Shown here: positions 1 through 5,119 of the stretch, one piece after another
Layout: each line of letters starts with the position of its first letter
Numbering within the stretch: the first letter of the stretch is position 1
Origin: Candidatus Cloacimonadota bacterium
GTDB taxonomy: Bacteria; Cloacimonadota; Cloacimonadia; Cloacimonadales; Cloacimonadaceae
Length of the DNA: 5,119 nt
Reading direction: 5' to 3'
Assembly (NCBI GenBank): GCA_028703735.1
Contig: JAQVMI010000164.1
Span: 1-5,119 of the forward strand
Position numbers and translations under genes: made by a program
The notes under the pieces: generated by a model
Told to the model about the DNA's origin: nothing
Databases searched by the model: none
The model's input: the letters and a program-made list of their open reading frames with translations, nothing else

Positions 1-825
1 AGCAAGCTGATCTATGGTGGGAGGGCATAAGCGTGCCTGAGCAAATTTTAACACTGCATGCATAAGTTCTTTATTTCGGGAAACTATGCATCCAATTCTG
101 GCTCCGCAAGCACTGTAACGTTTGGAAACGCTATCCACCATAATAGCATTTTGTTCAAAATCTGGAATCTCCAAAACACTTGTATGTTTAAGCCCATCAT
201 ACACGAATTCGCGGTAAACTTCATCCGAGATAAGATACAGATCGTGTTTTTTAGCAATGGCAGCTATGCGAAAAAGCTCTTCTTTGCTATATACTGTACC
301 GGTAGGATTTCCCGGGTTGCACAGCATGATAGCCTTGGTTTTGGGGCTAATAATGGATTCAATAGTGGCATCATCTGGAAGAGCAAATCCCGTTTCTGCG
401 TATGTGGTAAGGGGCTTTACTACAACACCTGCCATGGTGGCAAAGCCATTATAATTAGTGTAAAAGGGCTCTGGAACTATTATTTCATCGCCCACTTCAC
501 CCACTACCATTAAGGCAAAAATAATAGCTTCGCTTCCTGCAGTAGTTACAATGATGTCGTTCACTTCTACATCTATACCATTGTGATCGTAATATTTAAC
601 CAAGCTTTCGCGATATACTTCCAATCCCTGAGAGGGTCCATACGCCAAAACATTATCAGAAAACTCGTGATATACTTTCATCATCTCCGGGGGAGTGTGG
701 ATGTCCGGTTGACCAATGTTCAGCTGATAAACCTTAATCCCATTTGCCTTGGCGGCATTAGAATATGGCATCAACTTACGGATAGGGGAAGCCTGGATTT
801 CCAAAGCGCGTTTTGAAAGCTCCAT
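1..825 (-). CDS. Class I/II PLP-dependent aminotransferase (aspartate aminotransferase-like), N-terminal part
   Basis: The protein transfers an amino group between an amino acid and a 2-oxo acid using pyridoxal phosphate, and is probably cytoplasmic. The reverse strand is open for 275 codons from the ATG at 825-823 to the window edge, roughly 70% of the usual ~390-400 residues; the C-terminal small-domain part lies outside. Visible fold-type I landmarks are the substrate-side LNIGQPDI (35-42), the cofactor-side TTAGSEA (94-100), CNPGNPTG (169-176, cofactor-contacting Asn173), SDEVYREF (200-207, Asp201 for the pyridine nitrogen and Tyr204), SVSKRYS (232-238, Schiff-base Lys235) and GARIG (241-245, phosphate-contacting Arg243). 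Every key residue expected in this part is present, so the gene looks intact. An AAGGA ribosome binding site 7 bases upstream supports the start. It is transcribed away from the peptidase operon. The amino-acid preference (aspartate, alanine, aromatic or other) cannot be settled from this fragment, so no symbol is given. Confidence 0.95.
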   Translation of the reverse strand, partial: MELSKRALEIQASPIRKLMPYSNAAKANGIKVYQLNIGQPDIHTPPEMMKVYHEFSDNVLAYGPSQGLEVYRESLVKYYDHNGIDVEVNDIIVTTAGSEAIIFALMVVGEVGDEIIVPEPFYTNYNGFATMAGVVVKPLTTYAETGFALPDDATIESIISPKTKAIMLCNPGNPTGTVYSKEELFRIAAIAKKHDLYLISDEVYREFVYDGLKHTSVLEIPDFEQNAIMVDSVSKRYSACGARIGCIVSRNKELMHAVLKFAQARLCPPTIDQLA

Positions 826-832
826 GTTTTTG

Positions 833-837
833 TCCTT
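833..837 (-). promoter_or_regulatory. Ribosome binding site of the aminotransferase
   Basis: On the minus strand AAGGA lies 7 bases before the ATG at 825. This is good Shine-Dalgarno spacing and fixes the start of the aminotransferase reading frame. Confidence 0.75.
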
Positions 838-973
838 TTTAATAGTATTTTTCATGCTTCGCCATTAATTGGGAGTCCATAAAATAGACAAGGAAAATCT
901 TTCACTAATTGCTACATGGCTACTTCGCTTATGTGGAACTTTCTAAATATCAGTTAGTTTCTAACCTTTTAGT

Positions 974-1001
974 ATTATGATTTGCCTATCAATCTCGCCA
1001 A
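974..1001 (-). promoter_or_regulatory. Candidate sigma70-type promoter for the aminotransferase
   Basis: On the minus strand TTGGCG (996-1001) is followed after 16 bases by CATAAT (974-979). These match the TTGACA and TATAAT consensus at 4/6 and 5/6 positions. Transcription would begin near 967 and leave a leader of about 140 bases before the start at 825. The match is from consensus only; the host's true promoter consensus is unknown and AT-rich intergenic DNA yields such matches by chance. Confidence 0.3.
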
Positions 1002-1116
1002 TACTTTGGTTGCGGATATCATGCAGATTGCTTAAGGGCAGATAGATTACAAAAAACAAATTACTTCACTGAACACGATATCCATATCACATTGAATAAC
1101 CAGTTTGCTCGGTTGT

Positions 1117-1203
1117 TCCCTGCTTGAAATACGGAATCAATAAGGAATCATTAAGGATGAAGTCCTTGTTTATTCCTTATTGATTCCGTAATTCGTGCAG
1201 GGA
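1117..1203. repeat. Long imperfect palindrome (stem-loop), possibly a REP/MITE-like element
   Basis: The whole 87 bases are symmetric around position 1160. The outer arms 1118-1148 and 1172-1202 match at 28 of 31 positions, including an uninterrupted 19-bp block (1130-1148 with 1172-1190). The stem resumes at 1152-1158 with 1162-1168 using one U.G wobble at each end, leaving a three-base apical loop (1159-1161). The bases TCCCTGC at 1117-1123 and GCAGGGA at 1197-1203 form its GC-rich foot. No T-run follows either arm, so it does not look like an intrinsic terminator. It lies outside the transcripts expected from the two flanking promoter candidates, which favours a DNA-level role or a small non-autonomous mobile element. 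No clear target-site duplication was found at its edges. The structure is seen directly; the function is not known. Confidence 0.85.
1133..1154 (+). repeat. Two tandem 11-bp units within the palindrome's left arm
   Basis: GGAATCAATAA (1133-1143) is followed directly by GGAATCATTAA (1144-1154), with one mismatch, and then by the beginning of a third GGA. The reverse complement of the first unit appears in the right arm at 1177-1187. The tandem unit is therefore nested inside the inverted repeat. Confidence 0.7.
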
Positions 1204-1218
1204 TTGGCATATATTGGC

Positions 1219-1255
1219 TTGACAGTAACAGACTTTGCAATAAACATGTTATTAT
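1219..1255 (+). promoter_or_regulatory. Candidate promoter for the peptidase operon
   Basis: A perfect TTGACA -35 hexamer occurs at 1219-1224. With 16-base spacing the -10 would be TAAACA (1241-1246), a poor match at 3/6. A better -10, TATTAT (1250-1255), is preceded by TGT as in extended -10 promoters, but lies 25 bases from the TTGACA, too far for both to serve one promoter. Either would start transcription about 70-80 bases before the peptidase start and downstream of the palindrome. Confidence 0.35.
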
Positions 1256-1330
1256 TAATCCGAGTGTAACAAACAAAGGGGAATTGTCACCGGTTGCAAA
1301 CTAAACCCAAACGAAGCCGGTAAATAGATT

Positions 1331-2758
1331 ATGGAAAAGAGAACCAAGAAAGCTACAAAGCAACTATTGTCAAACGCTGAGCTATTCGACTGGCTGAAAC
1401 AAAGCATAGAAATAAACGATGCAGGTTTCTTTTATGCAATCGAAACCAAAGGCGAGGCTGCTTACAAAAAACATTGCAAATTTTACCGTGCGAAAGCTGA
1501 GTTTGCAGTTAGCATAAACGAAGCTATTCTAATATATCAGGAATGGTTGAAGTTCTTTCGCAACAACCATATAGGTGTGCAGCTAAATCTACCTGAAGCA
1601 CAAAGACCAGGCAACTCAATTCCTCCTATTGAAGTATCTGATTGGGCTACCTTTAATTATTCCGAAGCGCAATTGAGAGATGAACTTGCCAAACAAGATG
1701 TTGCCGGCTTTGAAGGTATCTGGAGTTCCGATCCTTACACCATAGGCATAAAGAAGTATGGAGAGGAATACATAGGCTTCATTATTAGTGCACCGGATAC
1801 CCCCTGGAAAGAGCAACAGATTAAACTAAGGCTGGTACCAACAGATGATCAGGGTAATTACAAAGCCATCTGCTACCTGCGTGACTACAGCCCCTATGAA
1901 GTTAAAGAAGCAAAACTAATGGGGAATAACCTTATATTCTTAGGGTTCATGAGCTACACCAGGGTCTTCCCAAGCTTCCCGGATGATGCTGATGCTCTGC
2001 TATATACGGAACTGATGGAAACACGTAAAGCCCTTATTAAAGAGCTTTCACCCGATACTCTGCTGTTGCGTCTGCCCAGCTTTGATTCCAGCTTTCAGAG
2101 CGAGGTGGAAAGCTTGCTTGAAGCGCACCACGATAGAATTATAAAGGCAAAGAACCTGATAATAGATGTTCGTAATAATGGCGGTGGTTCTACAGAGTGC
2201 TTTCGAAAAATTACCCCCTACCTTTACACGAACCCGATTCAATATATCGGTTGGGAATTCCGTTCTTCACTGTTAAGCCTAAAGAAGTTCAAGGAATGGG
2301 GTATGTTCGATTCCGATGAGGATACCCCTGAAAGCCGAAAGCAAGCCAAAGCCCTACTGACAAAAGCTAAAAACAACCTGGGCAAGCTGGTAAAGTTCGA
2401 TACTGCGGATTTCGTTAGCACTAAGCTGGATGAAGTGTTGGAGTGCCCTAAGCAGGTTGCCATTATCATGAACGAAAAATGTGCCAGTGCTACGGAGTCT
2501 TTTCTGATCCATGCCAAGCAAAGCAAGAAGACCAAGCTCTATGGCAGAACTTCTAAGGGCTGCTTCGATATCTCAAACATGAACAACATCGTTTCACCCT
2601 GCAAGCGGATAATCCTGCGCTATGCCATGACGATTACCAAAGGCTTTCCTGATGCGGCGATAGATGATATCGGCATCCGCCCGGATTTCTACCTGACACG
2701 GAGCCTACCGGAACATAAATGGATTGCCTACGTACGCAGCATTCTTGATGCCGAGTAA
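1331..2758 (+). CDS. S41-family (C-terminal-processing/tricorn-type) peptidase-like protein, apparently cytoplasmic
   Basis: This is a 475-residue predicted serine peptidase of the S41 group, which cleaves peptide bonds with a serine nucleophile. The C-terminal half carries the family core: LIIDVRNNGGGST (276-288), NEKCASATE (381-389, predicted nucleophile Ser386 by alignment with the SASASE block of Prc/CtpA), GRTSKGCFDISN (405-416) and IDDIGIRPD (444-452). An NNHIGV segment (78-83) resembles the His-containing N-terminal motif of related S41 proteins. The middle (about 126-205) looks like a beta-rich domain and I see no PDZ domain. The nearest lysine to the classical Ser-Lys dyad is Lys409, 23 residues after Ser386 rather than 25 as in Prc, so catalysis by that dyad is uncertain. 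There is no signal peptide or membrane segment, and an in-frame TAG at 1325-1327 rules out an upstream extension. No clear Shine-Dalgarno sequence precedes the ATG, unlike the other genes here. First gene of the predicted operon; the substrate is unknown. Confidence 0.85.
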   Translation: MEKRTKKATKQLLSNAELFDWLKQSIEINDAGFFYAIETKGEAAYKKHCKFYRAKAEFAVSINEAILIYQEWLKFFRNNHIGVQLNLPEAQRPGNSIPPIEVSDWATFNYSEAQLRDELAKQDVAGFEGIWSSDPYTIGIKKYGEEYIGFIISAPDTPWKEQQIKLRLVPTDDQGNYKAICYLRDYSPYEVKEAKLMGNNLIFLGFMSYTRVFPSFPDDADALLYTELMETRKALIKELSPDTLLLRLPSFDSSFQSEVESLLEAHHDRIIKAKNLIIDVRNNGGGSTECFRKITPYLYTNPIQYIGWEFRSSLLSLKKFKEWGMFDSDEDTPESRKQAKALLTKAKNNLGKLVKFDTADFVSTKLDEVLECPKQVAIIMNEKCASATESFLIHAKQSKKTKLYGRTSKGCFDISNMNNIVSPCKRIILRYAMTITKGFPDAAIDDIGIRPDFYLTRSLPEHKWIAYVRSILDAE

Positions 2759-2773
2759 ACCGAGCATAAACAC

Positions 2774-2779
2774 AAGGAG
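2774..2779 (+). promoter_or_regulatory. Ribosome binding site of the second operon gene
   Basis: AAGGAG lies 9 bases before the ATG at 2789 and sits in the 30-base gap after the peptidase stop. The wider context AACACAAGGAGATAAC is nearly the same as the sequence in front of the third gene (3861-3876). Confidence 0.8.
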
Positions 2780-2788
2780 ATAACTATC

Positions 2789-3898
2789 ATGAGTAAGATG
2801 AAAGAGGATTTACTGCATTATCTGGAACAACATGGGAAACCACCGGTAGATTACGTACTCTCCAAATTTGAGCAGCATGATATTGTCCTGCTTGGGGAAA
2901 TGCACAGAGTTAAACAGCAACTGGAGCTATATCATAACCTTATCCCCCGCTTAGCGGAAATGGGGATCACATACTTTGCTACCGAATTTGCCCGTAGAGC
3001 AGATCAAGGCTTAGTTGATGAGCTACTATCAAAACCATACTACGATTATGCTCTGGCTAAGATAATAACCCTTAAGCAGGAAGTATTCTGGGGATTTCAG
3101 GAGTATGTGGACATCTTCCGCCTGGTTTGGCAAACAAATCAGCAAGTTCCGCCATCCCAACAAATCAAGATCATCGGGCTAAATGATCCCATAAACTGGA
3201 AGCTATACAATCACATCTGCAATACAGAACACAGGACTCCAAACCGCGCTGAGATAGACGTGAGCTGGAAAGGTTGCGGGGAAAAGCTTTGGCTGGAACC
3301 CATTACTCAGCACTATGCTCCCGGTACTAAAATCATGGGGATTATGGGTTCACATCACGGGTTCACGAAGTACCGGGAACCAAGCTGGGAGATCAAGGCA
3401 GGCAAAAAGGTATTTACAGAGTTTAAAACAATCAGATTTGGCAACCATCTATATGAAAAATATGGCGATAAGGTGTTCAACATCTGTTTTCATGATCCCT
3501 GGAGTGACCTGCTTGAGGCAGATAAACCAATTTATCCTGCTAAAGGCGTAATAGAGCAGGTTATCAGCCCTGTATATAAAGAGATAGGCTTTGATCTGAT
3601 GGGCAGCCCCTGGGGTGAAATGACTGATGATAGCTTTTACACTTTGGGATATCCGGATTTCAAGTTAAGCAATATCTACGACGGCATGATCTATACCGGC
3701 AGGTTGCAGGATTTGCAGCCTGTTACTCCCATCCCGGATTTTATCGATGAGAGTAACATTGGTTTATTCAGGGACTTCACCCCATACAATTACGAATACA
3801 ACAAAACCATTGCTGAGATCAATCAGATTATTGCTGATGACACTCCACTTATATATCCGGAACAAAAGGAGATAACCGATGAAAGTACTGTTGATTAA
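2789..3898 (+). CDS. Erythromycin esterase/ChaN/TIKI superfamily-like protein
   Basis: This 369-residue predicted soluble protein resembles the EreA/ChaN-like fold, a superfamily that includes macrolide esterases, haem-binding ChaN and TIKI/TraB-type proteins. The diagnostic part is the N-terminal DIVLLGEMHR (31-40, Glu37 and His39), a helix, then TYFATEFARR (61-70, Glu66). These match the GE-x-H and following acidic positions used for catalysis or binding in EreA-type enzymes. A second histidine site, IMGSHHGF (185-192), follows a hydrophobic strand, where these families place another conserved histidine. There is no signal peptide or transmembrane segment. The length is somewhat below EreA's roughly 400 residues and the C-terminal third (about 245-369) is not one I recognise. 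The gene starts 30 bases after the peptidase stop with a strong ribosome binding site, and its last 20 bases overlap the flavoprotein gene. Macrolide hydrolysis is only a family association; the real substrate, or whether it is an enzyme, is unknown. Confidence 0.7.
   Translation: MSKMKEDLLHYLEQHGKPPVDYVLSKFEQHDIVLLGEMHRVKQQLELYHNLIPRLAEMGITYFATEFARRADQGLVDELLSKPYYDYALAKIITLKQEVFWGFQEYVDIFRLVWQTNQQVPPSQQIKIIGLNDPINWKLYNHICNTEHRTPNRAEIDVSWKGCGEKLWLEPITQHYAPGTKIMGIMGSHHGFTKYREPSWEIKAGKKVFTEFKTIRFGNHLYEKYGDKVFNICFHDPWSDLLEADKPIYPAKGVIEQVISPVYKEIGFDLMGSPWGEMTDDSFYTLGYPDFKLSNIYDGMIYTGRLQDLQPVTPIPDFIDESNIGLFRDFTPYNYEYNKTIAEINQIIADDTPLIYPEQKEITDESTVD
3866..3871 (+). promoter_or_regulatory. Ribosome binding site of the flavoprotein gene, inside the preceding gene
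   Basis: AAGGAG lies 7 bases before the ATG at 3879 and is embedded in the coding sequence of the preceding gene. Ribosomes finishing the Ere-like gene pass over it, which suggests translational coupling. Confidence 0.8.
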
Positions 3899-4499
3899 TG
3901 GAAGCCCTCACAAGGAAGGAAGCGTCTTTACCGCTCTTTCCGAAGTTGCCGGAGAGCTGGACAAACAAGGGATAGAAACTGAAGTGTTTCATATCGGTAC
4001 CAAGCCAATCATGGGCTGCACTGCCTGCGGAGCGTGTGCTGAGACAGGCTACTGCGTGTTTAAGAATGATCCCGTGAATGAATGTATCGATCTTGCCCAC
4101 CAAGCCGATGGGATAATAGTTGGCAGCCCGGTTTACTATGCTTCCCCCAATGGAGCGCTGTGTGCGTTTCTGGATAGAATGTTCTTTCTGAAATCCAGTA
4201 AATATGCTTACAAACCGGCAGCAGCAATAGTAAACTGCCGAAGAGGCGGAGCATCTACAGCCTTTGATGTGCTGAATAAGTATTTCACTATCTCCAATAT
4301 GCTTGTGGTAGGCTCACAATACTGGAATGATACGCATGGCATGCAACCCGGGGATGTGAAGCAAGACCTGGAAGGTTTGCAGACGATGAGAACCTTAGCC
4401 AGAAACATGGCATGGCTGCTAAAATGCCTGGAAGTTGCCAAAGCAACGGTACCCTACCCGGTAAGAGAACCCCGGCAGGCAACCAGTTTTATCCGCTAA
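3879..4499 (+). CDS. NAD(P)H-dependent FMN reductase / iron-sulfur flavoprotein-like
   Basis: This 206-residue flavodoxin-fold protein probably binds FMN and moves electrons in the cytoplasm. The first strand and phosphate loop read MKVLLINGSPHKEGSV (1-16), and the second flavin loop is GSPVYYASPNGALCAFLDR (82-100); both are typical of the NADPH-dependent FMN reductase family. Between them is a compact cysteine cluster, GCTACGACAETGYC, with Cys47, Cys50, Cys53 and Cys59 (CX2CX2CX5C). This spacing fits the [4Fe-4S] ligand motif described for archaeal and bacterial iron-sulfur flavoproteins (Isf). Many relatives keep similar cysteines without a proven cluster, so an Fe-S centre is possible rather than shown. 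The start is set by AAGGAG 7 bases upstream and overlaps the previous gene by 20 bases, arguing for coupled expression as the last gene of the operon. The electron donor, acceptor and link to the two predicted hydrolases are unknown. The C-terminal tail is basic. Confidence 0.88.
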   Translation: MKVLLINGSPHKEGSVFTALSEVAGELDKQGIETEVFHIGTKPIMGCTACGACAETGYCVFKNDPVNECIDLAHQADGIIVGSPVYYASPNGALCAFLDRMFFLKSSKYAYKPAAAIVNCRRGGASTAFDVLNKYFTISNMLVVGSQYWNDTHGMQPGDVKQDLEGLQTMRTLARNMAWLLKCLEVAKATVPYPVREPRQATSFIR

Positions 4500-4601
4500 A
4501 CCTTTAGGCATGCATCCGGAGTTCAAGAGCCAAATCTAAGGATATAATATAAAACGAGTTATGATAGCTATGGGATTACGGTAAGTTATCTTAATATACT
4601 C

Positions 4602-4613
4602 AGTAAATTTACT
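4602..4613. repeat. 12-bp perfect palindrome, possible operator
   Basis: AGTAAATTTACT is exactly self-complementary and sits 36 bases upstream of the -35 element of the debranching-enzyme promoter candidate. Perfect short palindromes near promoters are often regulator sites, but an AT-rich 12-mer can arise by chance and no second copy was seen in the spacer. Confidence 0.35.
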
Positions 4614-4649
4614 ATCTGGATCGTCAATTCTATGTAAAGAATAAATCAC

Positions 4650-4677
4650 TTGACGTGAAACAGGCTATGGAAATAAT
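4650..4677 (+). promoter_or_regulatory. Candidate sigma70-type promoter for the debranching enzyme
   Basis: TTGACG (4650-4655) and AATAAT (4672-4677) each match the consensus at 5/6 positions and are 16 bases apart. Transcription would start near 4684, giving a leader of about 35 bases before the ATG at 4719. This is the best promoter match in the window and suggests the debranching gene is transcribed separately from the preceding operon. Confidence 0.5.
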
Positions 4678-4708
4678 TCCACACAAATGAAAATCTGAAA
4701 TTTGATAA

Positions 4709-4714
4709 AGGGGG
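4709..4714 (+). promoter_or_regulatory. Ribosome binding site of the debranching enzyme
   Basis: AGGGGG ends 4 bases before the ATG at 4719. The spacing is short but the purine run is strong. A second in-frame ATG at 4734 has no ribosome binding site of its own, so 4719 is preferred. Confidence 0.6.
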
Positions 4715-4718
4715 TTCG

Positions 4719-5119
4719 ATGAATAACTATTTCATGGAAACTCACCACCATGAATGGATTTTAACTAACCGGTTGGGTGCTTATGCTCTCGGAACCGGTA
4801 ATTTAATAAACCAGCGGAAGTACCATGGATTGTTGATAAGCAGCAACCATGCGTTCAACCGTATTCATCTGGTGGCTGGCATAGAGGAAAAAGTAGAATG
4901 GCGTGGAGAAATAATCCACCTTGACAGCAATAATTACAGTAATTGCATATACCCAGAGGGTTTTTTACATTTGGTAAAGCCTTGGTTGCGACCCTATCCT
5001 GCTTTTTTATATTCTGCCTTGCCTCATCAGAATGATATCTTAATCTTGAAAGAGATCATGATGGACGAAAACAGCAACACCACCATGGTGAAATATACTA
5101 ATCTGGGACACCATAAATT
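4719..5119 (+). CDS. Glycogen debranching enzyme, N-terminal part
   Basis: This open frame of 133 complete codons continues past the right edge. It is the N-terminal domain of bacterial and archaeal glycogen debranching enzymes (GDE_N type, attached in full-length proteins to a catalytic (alpha/alpha)6 domain), which remove alpha-1,6 branches from glycogen or related glucans in the cytoplasm. The signature is EWILTNRLGAYALGTG (12-27) followed by NQRKYHGLLIS (31-41), equivalent to the family's EW-L-NG-GGY-sGT and R-YHGLL motifs. Further on come HLVAGIEEKVEW (50-61), PWLRPYP (88-94) and LKEIMM (110-115), as expected for the beta-sandwich. Where relatives usually have GLGGYA this protein has RLGAYA, a modest divergence. 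The catalytic domain and its acidic residues are outside the window, so activity cannot be judged. It appears to have its own promoter. A role in using stored glycogen is inferred from the family. Confidence 0.92.
   Translation, partial: MNNYFMETHHHEWILTNRLGAYALGTGNLINQRKYHGLLISSNHAFNRIHLVAGIEEKVEWRGEIIHLDSNNYSNCIYPEGFLHLVKPWLRPYPAFLYSALPHQNDILILKEIMMDENSNTTMVKYTNLGHHK

Larger units (their letters stand above)
826..1330. other. Divergent intergenic region (505 bases) without a recognisable gene
   Basis: This stretch separates the leftward aminotransferase from the rightward peptidase operon. I found no reading frame in it with a plausible start, ribosome binding site and recognisable product. 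It holds the aminotransferase ribosome binding site and candidate promoter at its left, a long palindrome (1117-1203) in the middle, and a candidate promoter for the peptidase operon at 1219-1255. The stretch 1002-1116 shows nothing I can name. Confidence 0.7.

Noticed and set aside
58..816. Plus-strand open frames at 58-513 and 583-816
   Set aside because: They lie opposite the aminotransferase, whose reverse-strand frame carries all the expected catalytic motifs; they have no recognisable product and are shadow frames.
953..965. Short perfect hairpin GTTAG-TTT-CTAAC
   Set aside because: Only five base pairs, no adjacent T-run of terminator type, and close to what chance gives in AT-rich DNA.
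1246..1269. Tiny frame encoding MLLLIRV followed by a stop, resembling a branched-chain amino acid leader peptide
   Set aside because: It has no Shine-Dalgarno, it overlaps a possible -10 element, and no terminator/antiterminator pair follows it before the peptidase start.
1284..1304. Six-codon frame starting with TTG just after a GGGG purine run
   Set aside because: Too short and dependent on a rare start; the purine run is more simply a chance feature.
1289..1321. Inverted repeat ACCGG / CCGGT flanking 23 bases just upstream of the peptidase start
   Set aside because: Only five pairs with a long loop; too weak to call a regulatory hairpin or riboswitch.
2048..2535. Minus-strand open frames inside the peptidase gene
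   Set aside because: They are antisense to a frame with clear S41 motifs, lack ribosome binding sites and show no recognisable family.
3849..4482. Minus-strand open frames inside the flavoprotein gene
   Set aside because: They are antisense to a well-supported flavodoxin-fold gene and have no family features.
4500..4600. Search for an intrinsic terminator after the three-gene operon
   Set aside because: No GC-rich stem followed by a T-run was found; the operon may end by another mechanism or read on toward the debranching gene.

Overview
This window looks like a chromosomal segment of a moderately AT-rich, probably anaerobic bacterium. The aminotransferase subtype (SVSKRYSACGARIG active-site block), an S41 peptidase of the kind common in Bacteroidota-like lineages, a bacterial-type glycogen debranching enzyme and an iron-sulfur flavoprotein-like reductase would fit the Fibrobacteres-Chlorobi-Bacteroidetes group or a relative such as Cloacimonadota. 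That placement is a low-confidence inference from protein style, not from a marker gene. There is no rRNA, tRNA, CRISPR array, transposase or phage gene.

Layout: (1) Positions 1-825, minus strand: the N-terminal 275 codons of a class I/II PLP-dependent aminotransferase that runs off the left edge. (2) Positions 826-1330: a 505-base divergent intergenic region with no convincing gene. It contains a striking 87-base imperfect palindrome (1117-1203) lying between two candidate outward-facing promoters. (3) Positions 1331-4499, plus strand: three closely packed genes that look like one operon. They encode an S41-family peptidase-like protein with no signal peptide, an erythromycin-esterase/ChaN/TIKI-superfamily-like protein, and a small flavoprotein with a compact CX2CX2CX5C cysteine motif. 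The first gap is 30 bases and the second junction overlaps by 20 bases. (4) Positions 4500-4718: a 219-base spacer with a 12-bp perfect palindrome and a good promoter candidate. (5) Positions 4719-5119, plus strand: the N-terminal 133 codons of a glycogen debranching enzyme, cut by the right edge.

The flanking genes are ordinary central metabolism (amino acid transamination; glycogen or alpha-glucan breakdown). The three-gene operon is the least ordinary part. Two predicted hydrolase-fold proteins and a putative redox flavoprotein, all apparently cytoplasmic, are tied together by operon structure and nearly identical ribosome binding sites. I recognise no named system with this composition, and its substrate cannot be read from the sequence.
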